From UMGS1958 sp045542415 (lineage in GTDB: Bacteria; Bacillota; Clostridia; UBA1381), in assembly GCA_045542415.1 (NCBI GenBank), contig JAZQKZ010000088.1, positions 7,450 through 71,449 of the forward strand: a DNA stretch of 64,000 bases, given 5' to 3'. Both the position numbers and the translations under genes were made by a program. The notes below the pieces were generated by a model. The model saw only the letters and a list, made by a program, of their open reading frames with translations. It did not search any database and was not told the DNA's origin. Shown piece after piece: positions 40,780 through 51,100 of the stretch (within the stretch, counting starts at the first letter, position 1; every line of letters begins with the position of its first letter).

Positions 40780-42534
40780 ATGACAATTTTCAATGTATTT
40801 GTGCTTTTAGGCGGATTAGCGATGTTCCTTTACGGAATGGAGGTTATGGGAGACGGATTAAAGCGTCTCGGCGGTGGTAAGCTTGAAAGAATTTTAGGTG
40901 AGCTTACATCAACACCGATTAAGGGAGTTCTTTTAGGTGCCCTTGTTACTGCGATTATCCAGTCATCATCGGCAACTACTGTTATGGTAGTCGGCTTTGT
41001 TAATTCGGGTATCATGCAGCTGAGTCAGTCTGTGGGCATTATCATGGGTGCCAATATCGGTACAACGATTACCTCGTGGATTCTGAGCTTATCGGGAATT
41101 GAGGGCGATGCATGGTTCGTTCAGATTCTCAAGCCTGTAAACTTTACTCCGATTCTTGCTTTTATAGGTATCATTATGATAATGATAACAAAATCGGAAA
41201 AGAAAAAGAATATCGGTACAATTCTTATTGGTTTTGCGGTTCTGATGTTTGGTATGGAGCAGATGTCGGGTGCGGTTGAGCCGTTAGAGAAAGAAGAATG
41301 GTTCAGAAACATCCTTCTTATGTTTGAGAATCCGTTACTGGGTGTTCTTGCCGGTGCAGTGCTTACTGCGATTATCCAGTCATCATCGGCATCAGTCGGT
41401 ATTTTACAGGCACTTACGGTTACGGGTGCAATTACATTGGGTTCTGCAATCCCGATTATCATGGGTCAGAATATCGGTACATGTGCAACCGCTTTAATCT
41501 CATGTATCGGTGCAGGAAAGAATGCAAAACGTACAGCAATGGTTCATCTGTACTTTAATATTATCGGTACAATACTTTTCCTGACTGTATTCTACACGCT
41601 AAACGCTATATTCCGTTTCGATTTTGTGGCAGAAACAGCAGGTCCGGTTCATATTGCAATTGTTCATTCAATCTTCAATATCTTTGCAACAATAGTTCTT
41701 CTGCCGTTTAATAAGCTGCTTGAAAAGCTTGCAAGATTTACAATCCGTGAGGGTGCAACAATAGATATATTCGCAAAGCTGGACGAGCGTTTTCTTGCAA
41801 CTCCGTCATTTGCTATTGACCAGTGTATGACGATGGCAATCAACATGGGTTATATCGCAAAGGAAACCTATGAGATGGCTGTAAGCTGCATGGAAAACTA
41901 CGATGAAGCGATGGATAAGAAAATTATTGAAAATGAGACGTTATCTGACGAGTATGAGGATGCGTTGGGGTCATATCTTGTAAAGGTTTCATCGAGAGAT
42001 CTTTCGGAAGAAGATTCAAAGAGAATATCATTCCTGTTACATGCAATCGGCGATCTTGAACAGATAAGTGATTACAGTGCAAATATTCTTCACAGTGCAA
42101 GAAGCAAGTATGAAAAGAACCTTGCTTTCTCGGATAAGGCTGTAAATGAAATGAAGATTATGTCAAATGCAGTTGAGGAGACAATTGACGTACTTATGAG
42201 TGCGCTCAGAGACTTTGATACAAGCTGTGCAATCAGAGTTGCAACACTTGAATCAGTTGTTGACAGTCTGAAGAGATATTTGAAGAAGCGTCATATCGGA
42301 AGAGTAAGAGACGGTAAGTGTACTGTAGATACAGGCTTTGTCTTTACTGACTATATTACTGTTCTTGAAAAGGTTTCAGACCACTGTGCAAATATCGCAG
42401 CTTCGGTTATTGAGCTTAATGAGAATGCATTTGACCTCCACCATTTTATGGGTGAGGTAAAGGAAATGCCGGAATACAAGGAAATGTATGCTGAATATGT
42501 GCAGAAGTATGCACTTCCGTTTTCGACAAAATAA
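40780..42534 (+). CDS. Na/Pi cotransporter with C-terminal PhoU-like domain
   Basis: The 584-residue protein has the two inverted NptA/PNaS repeats, each with the QSSSA motif (AIIQSSSATTVMVVGFVN near residue 65; AIIQSSSASVGILQALTV near residue 205) amid 8-9 membrane helices to about residue 330. A cytoplasmic PhoU-like helical domain follows (about 350-560). It should take up phosphate with sodium. AAGGAG precedes the ATG at 40780; the frame runs eight codons further without a ribosome site. A PhoP-box-like promoter precedes it and a PhoP/PhoR-type two-component system follows. Confidence 0.92.
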   Translation: MTIFNVFVLLGGLAMFLYGMEVMGDGLKRLGGGKLERILGELTSTPIKGVLLGALVTAIIQSSSATTVMVVGFVNSGIMQLSQSVGIIMGANIGTTITSWILSLSGIEGDAWFVQILKPVNFTPILAFIGIIMIMITKSEKKKNIGTILIGFAVLMFGMEQMSGAVEPLEKEEWFRNILLMFENPLLGVLAGAVLTAIIQSSSASVGILQALTVTGAITLGSAIPIIMGQNIGTCATALISCIGAGKNAKRTAMVHLYFNIIGTILFLTVFYTLNAIFRFDFVAETAGPVHIAIVHSIFNIFATIVLLPFNKLLEKLARFTIREGATIDIFAKLDERFLATPSFAIDQCMTMAINMGYIAKETYEMAVSCMENYDEAMDKKIIENETLSDEYEDALGSYLVKVSSRDLSEEDSKRISFLLHAIGDLEQISDYSANILHSARSKYEKNLAFSDKAVNEMKIMSNAVEETIDVLMSALRDFDTSCAIRVATLESVVDSLKRYLKKRHIGRVRDGKCTVDTGFVFTDYITVLEKVSDHCANIAASVIELNENAFDLHHFMGEVKEMPEYKEMYAEYVQKYALPFSTK

Positions 42535-42547
42535 TTTCAGATGACAG

Positions 42548-42583
42548 GAGGAACAAAAAGGGGATTTTTGTTCCTCTTTTCTT
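42548..42583 (+). terminator. Terminator or attenuator between transporter and response regulator
   Basis: GAGGAACAAAAA pairs with TTTTTGTTCCTC, followed by TTTTCTT. Partial read-through could still link the transporter to the two-component genes. Confidence 0.75.
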
Positions 42584-42597
42584 GAGGGAGGAAAGGT

Positions 42598-43263
42598 ATG
42601 CAGACTATTTTTTGTGTAGAGGATGATGAGAGCATACGCAGTCTGATAATGTATGCATTGAAATCCAGCGGCTTTGAGGCAGAGGGGTTTGAAAACACAG
42701 GCAGCTTTGAGGAGGCGATTAAGGACAGGATTCCCGATCTTGTTCTGCTTGATGTGATGCTTCCGGACAAGGATGGAGTTACATTGCTTGGTGAAATGAG
42801 AAAAAATCCGGCTACAAAATCGCTTCCTGTAATTATGCTTACAGCAAAGGGGGAGGAGAGCGATAAGGTCAAAGGGTTTGAAGCAGGCGCAGATGATTAT
42901 GTTACAAAGCCGTTTGGAGTTCTGGAGCTGATATCAAGAATAAAGGCTGTTTTGCGCAGAAGTGCAAGACAGGATGAAGAAGTGATGAGCTGTAACGGTA
43001 TAATTATTAACCGTGAAAAACGAACGGTTATGGTTGACGGTGAAGAGGTATATGTCACATTCAAGGAGTTTGAGCTTTTAATGTACCTTATGAAAAATCA
43101 GGGGACCCCTGTATCGAGGGAGGTTTTGCTTGACAGGATATGGGGATATCATTTTGAGGGCGAGTCGCGTACTTTGGATGTACACATCGGCAGTCTCAGG
43201 CATAAGCTTGGTGAAAAGGGTAAACTTATTGAAACAGTGAGAAATGTCGGGTATAAAATATGA
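42598..43263 (+). CDS. phoP: OmpR/PhoP-type response regulator
   Basis: The 221-residue protein has a receiver domain, with acidic pocket EDDES, phospho-acceptor aspartate in LVLLDVMLPDKDG near residue 52, and KPFG near residue 101, then a winged-helix DNA-binding domain (FKEFELLMYLMKNQGTPVSR to GYKI). It is coupled to the kinase by a four-base overlap. Next to a Na/Pi transporter with PhoP-box-like repeats it is probably the phosphate regulator, although the name rests on context. Confidence 0.85.
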   Translation: MQTIFCVEDDESIRSLIMYALKSSGFEAEGFENTGSFEEAIKDRIPDLVLLDVMLPDKDGVTLLGEMRKNPATKSLPVIMLTAKGEESDKVKGFEAGADDYVTKPFGVLELISRIKAVLRRSARQDEEVMSCNGIIINREKRTVMVDGEEVYVTFKEFELLMYLMKNQGTPVSREVLLDRIWGYHFEGESRTLDVHIGSLRHKLGEKGKLIETVRNVGYKI

Positions 43264-44597
43264 GACTAAAAATATACAGAATCATTTGTGTTATGATGAT
43301 TGCGGCAGTGGCGGCAACTGCATTCGGATTTTTTTATGTGTCATTTTCGCAAAGGGTAAAAGAACGTGAGAAACATGTAAAGATGCGTGCGGTTGAGATT
43401 GCCTCGTATTTAAATGTTACAGATGGATTAATAGATGAAAATAGATTTTTTGACGAGATTTTTTTCGACAGCTCAAAGCTAAGGGTTACGGTCATTGATG
43501 AAAACGGAAAGGTTATCTATGATAATGAGGCGGATGCCGGAGTTATGGATAATCACAGCGGTAGGCCGGAGGTTGAAAAGGCTTTTGCGGAGGGTATCGG
43601 CGAAAGTAAAAGAATGTCATCAACGCTGGATAAAAGCATCTATTATGCTGCAGTCAGGCTTGACGGCGGTAAGGTGCTCCGTGTGGCGGAATCCAATACT
43701 TCCATTCTCTGGGTTGCGATTGCGTTCGTACCGGAGTTATTGTTGATAATATTGCTTATTTGTATAGCGGCGGTTTTTATCGCAAAGCATATGACAAAAA
43801 AGATAATGAGGCCTATCAATGAAATTGATATAAATAATATCGAGAGTACAGAAATATATCCTGAAATACGTCCGTTTGTTGAACGGATAAAAAAGGATAA
43901 TGAGGCGAGAGAGCAGACAGAGCAGATACGCCGTGAATTTTCTGCAAATGTATCTCACGAGTTAAGAACGCCGCTGACAACCATATCGGGATATGCACAG
44001 ATGATAAATAACGGTATGGCAAAGGCGGAGGATGTCGCTTTTTTTGGTGAAAAGATTGAAAAGGAAGCCGACAGGCTTATACTTTTGATAAATGATATCA
44101 TCAACTTATCAAAGCTTGATGAAACAGATAAAGTAGTAGCACCTGAGATTATTGACCTTGCGGAGTTGGCGAAAACAGTTGTAACGGATTTGCTTCCCCA
44201 TGCAGCGAAGAACGGGATAAATATATATTTCGGCGGGGAGGCCGTTATGGTAGCGGCGAACAGAACTCTGCTTTATGAGATGATATACAATGTTGTAGAT
44301 AATGCGATAAAGTATAACCGGGAAAACGGTAATGTTACGGTTACAACTATTCCGTATGAAGAGGGTAGTGCAATAAGTGTTAAGGATACCGGAATAGGAA
44401 TAGCCGAGGAGGACAGGGAGCGTATATTTGAACGCTTTTACCGTGTTGACAAAAGCCATTCCAAAACCATAGGCGGCACCGGTCTGGGGTTATCTATTGT
44501 GAAGCATGCGGCAATGATACACAAGGCACAGATAAAAATAGAAAGTGAGCTTGGAAAAGGGACGGAGTTTACTATTGTATTTCCGTCAATTTTATGA
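43260..44597 (+). CDS. phoR: PhoR-type sensor histidine kinase
   Basis: The 445-residue kinase has two membrane helices (about residues 9-28 and 160-182) around an extracytoplasmic sensor domain. A cytoplasmic linker follows, then HisKA with the phospho-histidine in FSANVSHELRTPLTTI near residue 230 and a full HATPase domain (N box NVVDNAIKYN, G1 VKDTGIGI, G2 GTGLGLSIV). It should phosphorylate the regulator encoded just upstream. Its stop overlaps an ATG that could start the next frame, but a better start lies 12 bases on. Confidence 0.9.
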   Translation: MRLKIYRIICVMMIAAVAATAFGFFYVSFSQRVKEREKHVKMRAVEIASYLNVTDGLIDENRFFDEIFFDSSKLRVTVIDENGKVIYDNEADAGVMDNHSGRPEVEKAFAEGIGESKRMSSTLDKSIYYAAVRLDGGKVLRVAESNTSILWVAIAFVPELLLIILLICIAAVFIAKHMTKKIMRPINEIDINNIESTEIYPEIRPFVERIKKDNEAREQTEQIRREFSANVSHELRTPLTTISGYAQMINNGMAKAEDVAFFGEKIEKEADRLILLINDIINLSKLDETDKVVAPEIIDLAELAKTVVTDLLPHAAKNGINIYFGGEAVMVAANRTLLYEMIYNVVDNAIKYNRENGNVTVTTIPYEEGSAISVKDTGIGIAEEDRERIFERFYRVDKSHSKTIGGTGLGLSIVKHAAMIHKAQIKIESELGKGTEFTIVFPSIL

Positions 44598-44608
44598 GAG
44601 GATTGATT

Positions 44609-45262
44609 ATGTATAAGGCGGTAATATTTGATTTGGACGGCACTTTGCTTGATACCTTGGAGGATTTGTATCTGAGTGTTAATTACGCATTGAAAAACTT
44701 CGGCAGGCGTGAAAGAACACTTGATGAGATAAGAAGCTTTGTCGGTGACGGCGTAAGAAAGCTTGTTGAGCGTGCGATCGGTCCGGATGTTACGGAAGCA
44801 GAGGTGCAGGCTGTGCTTGATGTGTTTAAAGAGTATTATGCTCTGCATAGCAGAGATAATACCGCACCGTATGCAGGAGTAAATGACTTGCTTGAAAGGC
44901 TTGTCGGTGCAGGGATAAAAAATGCAGTGGTTTCAAATAAGCTTGACGGAGCTACAAAGCTTTTATGTTGTGAATATTTTGGAGATAATGTTTCTGTAGC
45001 AATAGGTGACAGTGAGGAACGGAATAAAAAGCCGGCTCCCGATTCTGTGTTTGAAGCCTTGCGTGTTCTCGGGCTGTCTGCCGAGGAAGCAGTTTATGTG
45101 GGTGACAGTGAGGTTGATATTTTAACAGCCCGCAACTGCGGCATGAAATGTATATCCGTTACATGGGGATTTCGCTCAAGAGAGGTGCTTGAAGCAGCAG
45201 GCGGTACGGTTTTTGTTGGGGATACAAATGCACTTGAGGCTGTTATTTTTTCGCTTGACTAA
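44609..45262 (+). CDS. HAD-family phosphatase (phosphoglycolate phosphatase-like)
   Basis: The 217-residue protein has all HAD motifs: AVIFDLDGTLLDT (nucleophile Asp) at residues 4-16, the helical cap, motif II VVSNK near residue 110, the lysine in NKKPAPD near residue 142, and motif IV YVGDSEVDI near residue 165. It resembles Gph/PpaX-like phosphatases. ATG 44609 follows GAGAGGATTG. Its closeness to PhoP/PhoR genes suggests co-expression under phosphate stress, where a phosphate-releasing enzyme would make sense. Confidence 0.88.
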   Translation: MYKAVIFDLDGTLLDTLEDLYLSVNYALKNFGRRERTLDEIRSFVGDGVRKLVERAIGPDVTEAEVQAVLDVFKEYYALHSRDNTAPYAGVNDLLERLVGAGIKNAVVSNKLDGATKLLCCEYFGDNVSVAIGDSEERNKKPAPDSVFEALRVLGLSAEEAVYVGDSEVDILTARNCGMKCISVTWGFRSREVLEAAGGTVFVGDTNALEAVIFSLD

Positions 45263-45275
45263 TATTACAGCGGAT

Positions 45276-45312
45276 TTTCCGTCAGAAATTATGTTCTGAC
45301 GGAAATTTTTTT
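45276..45312 (+). terminator. Terminator after the HAD phosphatase
   Basis: TTTCCGTCAGAA pairs with TTCTGACGGAAA, followed by TTTTTTT. Confidence 0.9.
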
Positions 45313-45343
45313 ATAAAAAATACAATTTTTTGCTGTATTTTGC

Positions 45344-45372
45344 TTGAATTTTGGTTGAAAATGTGATAAAAT
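45344..45372 (+). promoter_or_regulatory. Promoter of the signalling cluster
   Basis: TTGAAT (45344-45349), 17 bases, then TAAAAT (45367-45372), about 55 bases before the EAL gene. Confidence 0.55.
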
Positions 45373-45427
45373 TAAAATAACTATAGTATTGTCAAAAATG
45401 GTATTTTTGAAAGGATAGGTTATAAAA

Positions 45428-48124
45428 ATGGGATACGCTCAGGGGAATATTTATGATTTAAAATATGGCAGAGTAACGCTTGTAAAAAAAGAGGACAGCT
45501 ATTTAATTGTCTTTGCAGACGGCGGTGTCGCAGATATCATAGGATATATGTCAAGTGAAATACTTGACAGAGATATTTGTGAGATGGTTCCAGAGAATGA
45601 TGTAAAAACATTTATGGAAAAGCTGGATGCTCTTAAAGATAGCAAAGCGGCTTTGTTTGAGGCGTCATTGCTTGTGAAATCTGGTCATACAAAAAGATTT
45701 CTCATTTATGCCCAGTGCAGCGGAGGTAAGGTTGAACTGATCGTTGCTCAGCATGACTATGCACAGAGAAGCGGACTTCCGTATGAGGACATAAGTGCAA
45801 TGTTCTCGTTCATGGGGGCAGAGCGTGTCAAGGAGGAAATCAATACTTTTCTTGCTGAGTGCCCGGATAAAGAAAAGGAGCATCATCTGATGCTTGTGGA
45901 TATTGATAACTACAGTAAGCTTTTAAACAGCTACGGCAGGCAGTTCATCGGAACGGTAATTAAAAACATAACTGCCGGAATGACAAGACTTTTCAAAAAT
46001 ACAGACGTTATAATGGGTCTGGTGGGCGAAGATATTATTGCGGTTATGCTGAAAAATGCAACAATGAGTCAGACTAAGGAGTATGCTGAAAAAATTCGTG
46101 CAATGGTCGCAAAGACTTACATGGGTGCAGAGGAATATGGTGTCATAGCCGGCTGTAAGATAGGTATAGCAAGAGCGTTTGTTGACGGTGACAGCTTTGA
46201 TGAACTTTCTTCAAAGGCACAGATGGCACTTGATGAGGCAAAATATACCTACAAAGGAATTGGGATATATAGAGAAGATACGAGAGTATCGGCGAATTAT
46301 AAGGAACTGAAATTCAAGGATTTTGACAGCGTTGAAAATAATGATTATGAACGTGGCTTTGTAGCATTTGCGTCAAGCCTTGTAACACATTCAAGAAACA
46401 GAGACTGTTCAATCAATCTCCTCATTGAATGTATAGGCAGAAATCTTAATATAGATACAATAGTATTGAATGAGCATATTTCTGAAAGAAAATGTATGCG
46501 TATGACAAACTATTGGGACAGAAAAAACGGTATTTGTAAGACCAATGGTGAAGAGTCGGATTATACACAGTGGGAAGGCTTTATGAAAGGCTTCAACAAA
46601 GACGGCTTCATGTTTATAGAGGATACGTCAAAGGTAGAATCTGAAAAAGACAGGGAATGGTTCCGTGTGGCAGGTGTTGAAAGCTGTGTAAACTGTATGC
46701 TTTATGACGGAGCGCAGATGCTTGGATATATTGCTTACTGCGCAGGCCGAAAGGATAAAAAATGGTCAAAGACAGAGCTTGAGACTCTTTCAGAGCTTTC
46801 GAAGATAATAACAATGGCGGTTGCGGTTCGTATAAGTGAACATAATCAGATGAATCTGCTTGAAAAGGATGATGTAACAGGACTGCTTACATACCAGGCG
46901 TTTTTAAAACGGCTGCCGCTGTTGCTTTCGCAGAACGGAGCAAATAAGAGTTATGCAGTAATATATGCCGATATAAATAATTTTGCTTATGTTAATGATA
47001 ATTTCGGATTTTTTGAGGGAAACCGACTCTTATACGAGGCAGGCGAAAGACTTAATTCGCTCAAAGAGGTGATTGTATGCCGTCCGGGTGCGGACAGATT
47101 TGTTTGCTTCATGCCGCTGGATAAGGCTGACCGAGAGCTTACGGATATACTTGCAGAGCTTTTTGATGAGATTGATAAAATGTTTACGTCAAGATATCCG
47201 ATGAGTGATTTATCAATGACGGCGGGTATATGCGAAATGATATCGGGTGTGGATGATATCATGACTGTAATTGAGAATGCAAACTCAACGAGAAAGGCAC
47301 TCAAGGAGGATAACGGAGCGAGAATAGGTGTATTCACACCGGAGCTTCGTCGCAGGCGCGAAAAGGAAATGGAAATAATCGGCAGTGTTCATCAGGCGAT
47401 AGCGGATGGGGACATAATTGCATATCTGCAGCCAAAGGTTTCGCTTTCTAACGGAAAGGTTATCGGTGCAGAGGCGCTTGTAAGATGGAAGAAGAAGGAC
47501 GGAACACTGGTATTTCCGGGAGATTTCATACCAACTCTTGAAAAGGTGGGCTATATCGTAGATGTGGATTTCTGCGTGTATGAGCATGCTTTAAAAACAT
47601 TGGTAGATTGGAAAAATAAGGGCTATGACCTTATACCGGTATCGGTAAACTTCTCGCGTCAGCATCTGAAAAACAGCGGCTTTGAGGAGAAGATAAAGGA
47701 GCTTGCGGAGCAATATGGTGTTTCGCCGGAATATATAGAAATTGAGGTTACTGAGAGTATGTTTGCGAGTGATGTGATGGCTGCAATACAGTCACTCAGT
47801 AAGCTGCGTGAGTTCGGCTTCAAGATAGATATCGACGATTTCGGAACGGGATATTCATCCTTGCATACATTGGTGGAGACTCCGGCAGATATTGTAAAGA
47901 TAGATAAATGCTTTGTTGACAGAACCGATACTGAGGAGGGACGCAATTATACAAAGAAAATTGCAGAGATTGCAGTTGCGTCAAATAAGGCTCCGGTGTT
48001 CGAGGGTGTTGAAACAAATGATCAGGCGGATTTCCTGCGTGAAAACGGCTATGACGTTGTTCAGGGCTACCTGTTCTCAAAGCCTATTCCGGTAGCGGAG
48101 TTTGAAAATAAGTATATGAAATAA
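45428..48124 (+). CDS. EAL cyclic-di-GMP phosphodiesterase with two degenerate GGDEF domains
   Basis: The 898-residue protein has a PAS-like start (about 1-115), a GGDEF-like domain in which the active site reads LVGEDIIAV (about 150-285), a GAF-like part (about 310-470), a second GGDEF-like domain with PGADRFVCF (about 490-640), and an EAL domain (about 650-895). The EAL active site looks complete: AEALVRW, VNFSRQ, EVTES, IDIDDFGTGYSSL, KIDKCFVD, FEGVE, QGYLFSKP. It should break down cyclic di-GMP, while neither GGDEF site can make it. The degenerate domains may sense GTP or serve as dimer parts. No membrane helices. Confidence 0.88.
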   Translation: MGYAQGNIYDLKYGRVTLVKKEDSYLIVFADGGVADIIGYMSSEILDRDICEMVPENDVKTFMEKLDALKDSKAALFEASLLVKSGHTKRFLIYAQCSGGKVELIVAQHDYAQRSGLPYEDISAMFSFMGAERVKEEINTFLAECPDKEKEHHLMLVDIDNYSKLLNSYGRQFIGTVIKNITAGMTRLFKNTDVIMGLVGEDIIAVMLKNATMSQTKEYAEKIRAMVAKTYMGAEEYGVIAGCKIGIARAFVDGDSFDELSSKAQMALDEAKYTYKGIGIYREDTRVSANYKELKFKDFDSVENNDYERGFVAFASSLVTHSRNRDCSINLLIECIGRNLNIDTIVLNEHISERKCMRMTNYWDRKNGICKTNGEESDYTQWEGFMKGFNKDGFMFIEDTSKVESEKDREWFRVAGVESCVNCMLYDGAQMLGYIAYCAGRKDKKWSKTELETLSELSKIITMAVAVRISEHNQMNLLEKDDVTGLLTYQAFLKRLPLLLSQNGANKSYAVIYADINNFAYVNDNFGFFEGNRLLYEAGERLNSLKEVIVCRPGADRFVCFMPLDKADRELTDILAELFDEIDKMFTSRYPMSDLSMTAGICEMISGVDDIMTVIENANSTRKALKEDNGARIGVFTPELRRRREKEMEIIGSVHQAIADGDIIAYLQPKVSLSNGKVIGAEALVRWKKKDGTLVFPGDFIPTLEKVGYIVDVDFCVYEHALKTLVDWKNKGYDLIPVSVNFSRQHLKNSGFEEKIKELAEQYGVSPEYIEIEVTESMFASDVMAAIQSLSKLREFGFKIDIDDFGTGYSSLHTLVETPADIVKIDKCFVDRTDTEEGRNYTKKIAEIAVASNKAPVFEGVETNDQADFLRENGYDVVQGYLFSKPIPVAEFENKYMK

Positions 48125-48145
48125 AAAGATTGGAGTTGTAAGGTA

Positions 48146-51100
48146 ATGCCTGATATAAATATAAGCACCAAGCTGTATCAGCTGTTGAAGAAGAAGCATG
48201 ACGGAATGTTCTTTGAATATGACATAGAAGCTGATTCGATGAAAATATACAGGGATTACTATCCGGGCGATGAGGGTGGAATAGTTGTTGATATAGACAA
48301 CTATTCAGAGCTTATACTGCATGGTGATAAAATAAGTGAAGCATCAAAGCAGGCATATGTCCGTTTTCTTAAAAGCTGTTTTGACGGAGATATAGTCATC
48401 GAACGCAAAAGCGGCACAGAAGTGTCGGAAAATAATGATTACGGCAGCTTCAGAATAGAGGGCTACTTTACAACGGTAAATTCCCGTTCCATAAAGGTGG
48501 GTCATATCAGCGATATTGATGAAAAGAAGCGTAAAAAGCAAAAGAAATATATCGATACAGATACCGGTCTTTATACAAAGGCATATACAGACGAAAAGAT
48601 GGATGACCATATCAGAATTGAAAAGGGAGAGACGCACAGCTCGCTTATTCTGATAGATATCGATCGTTTTGCTGATATGAATGATGCATACGGAGTTAAG
48701 TTTTCGGATGCGTTTCTTGCGGAATTTGCAGATGTTTTGAGAATAGTATTCGACAGGGATTATATAATCGGTAAATGTGACGGTGATGTGTTTGCGGTTC
48801 TTGCCAAAAATGCTCTGTCGGCAGAGGTTGTTGAACGTGCTTCGCAGGTTCTTTCGTGTATGAAAGAAATGTACTTCGGAGAAAATGAGACGATAAAGCT
48901 CGGTGCAAGCATAGCCATAGTTGATACTAAAGATGCAGAGGGCTACTATGAGATGTATGACCTTGCGGCAAAGGTACTGTCGTACATAAAGGCAAACGGC
49001 GGCAGTTGTGTGAAAACATACCGTCAGGTTAATAAGGAGCTTGACGCACCGGTGGAATATCTTTTTCCAAGACGTATGGTAGCAAGAGGGCGTGGAATAG
49101 AAAAGCATTCGGTATCGCAGGAGAATATGGTATCATATGCGATGTCGCTCATGGAGGATACGCATGATATCGAAAGCTCGCTCAATATGCTGTTAAGACG
49201 TATCGGAAAGAGATACGGTGCAGACCGTGTATCGATAGTGACAATAAATTGGGAAACTCTTGATTTCAGGTATGCATATCAGTGGTGTGTGACTCCTGAA
49301 AATGACACATCTGATCATATTTCGAAAATATCAATCAGGGACTACTATACCATTTCAAGCAGCTATAACGAATACGGACTCCGTGAGGGTGGTGCCAGGT
49401 TCGAGAAGCTTATGGAAAACAGTATAGAGTCGGCTATATACAATAAGGGACGTTATTCAGGAGCTCTGCGAATAGAGGTTGACAGAAAGAACAACCGGTG
49501 GATGTCGGAGCTTACTGATGATCTTCCTCTTCTTGCAAATCTTGTAGGAACATATCTTGGAAGAGTTGAGGATGAGAAGACTTTGCAGCTCAAGCAGTTT
49601 GAGATGGAGGTAATGTCAACAGCTATCAAGGGCGGAATGAAGATTGTGCTTGATGACCGGGACAGAACAATACTGAATATAAGCGACAGCCTGTGTGAAC
49701 TGTTTGGCTACAGTGTTGAAGAGTTTTTAGGTATAACAGACGGTGTAGAAACGAATATAATATATCCGCCTGATATGGAGTCAGTTCTGGCAGAGACAGG
49801 AACAAGACTAATACATGATACGGATTCATATACACTTAAATACAGGGTAAGATGCAAAGACGGAACTCTTAAATGGGTGCTTGATTACGGAAGACGTGTA
49901 AGGGATGAAGAGGGCAGAAGTGTGTTTTATACTACCTGTACTGATGTGTCTGAAATAGAAGAATCGGCTGCACAGATAAGAGAATTATATAAGCAGTCAA
50001 AGACGGCAGAGGAATGTACAAGAATAGCGTTGCAGAATACAAAGACAGCGGAGTTCTTTTATTATCCTAAGGAGCGAAAAATGGTGGTGCCGCCAAGAAG
50101 CTGTGATATTATTTGCTGCAAGTCTGAATATAATGATATGCCGTATGACTTTGCGGAGGATATGGTTGCATCTCAGATGCAGAGAAATATAATCCGGGCA
50201 TTTAACAGTGTTATCGAGCCGGGTTCAACAGCCTCATGTGAATTTCGCATAAAGGACAGTGAACGGTGGATAAGAATAACTCTTTCAGCAATGAATGAGG
50301 AAAGCGGAAATATAGTGGTCGGAATCGCTGAGGATATCAGTGACGAAACCAGTATTGCACAGGAAAGAGTGAAAATTATCAATAGTATTTCCGACAGCTA
50401 CTTCGCTATGTATCATATAAAGCTCAGCGAGGGTACATATTCGGCATTTACACAGACGAAGCGTTCAAAAAAGCTGATTGGAGAACGGGGAAGTATTGGG
50501 CATTTCATGGATGTGTTTGAAAAAATTGCACTTACTGAAGATAGCTCCGGATTATTTAAAGAAAAGCTTAACAAAGATATAAAAGAAAACTTTATAAATG
50601 AAAAACACCGCATAAGAAGCTATGAATATATTCATAACTACGGTACGCATAAGGGTTGGGTTCGTATCAGCTTTATACTTGTAGGTATGAAGGACGGAAA
50701 ACTGGATTCCTTTATGATAGCCTTTATGGACATCGACGAAGAGCGGAGAAAAATGGAGGAGCAGAAAAAAGAGCATACTATTTTGAGCCTTGCTATTTCC
50801 GGTTCGTATGATGAAATACATGAAATAGATCTTGATTTAAATGAAGTATTTGATGTAAAGATTATAGACGGATATGCTGTTCGCAGAAAGAGTAATATCG
50901 GATATACAGAGCAAGCTAAGCTTATCGGAGAAAAATATATACATCCGGATGATCTTGAAGCATATACAAAGCTTACGGACAGAGATTATGTAGATAAGAG
51001 AATAACGCCGGAGAATCCGGAGCTTTATATGGAGTTTCGTCTGAGAAAAAATATTGGTTCGGAGGAATATGTGTGGAAATCATTTTTGCACAGGCTTGTT

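Noticed and set aside
48344..49108. 254-residue minus-strand frame inside the hybrid kinase
   Set aside because: Shadow of the plus-strand gene, with Cys/His-rich unlikely composition and no ribosome site.
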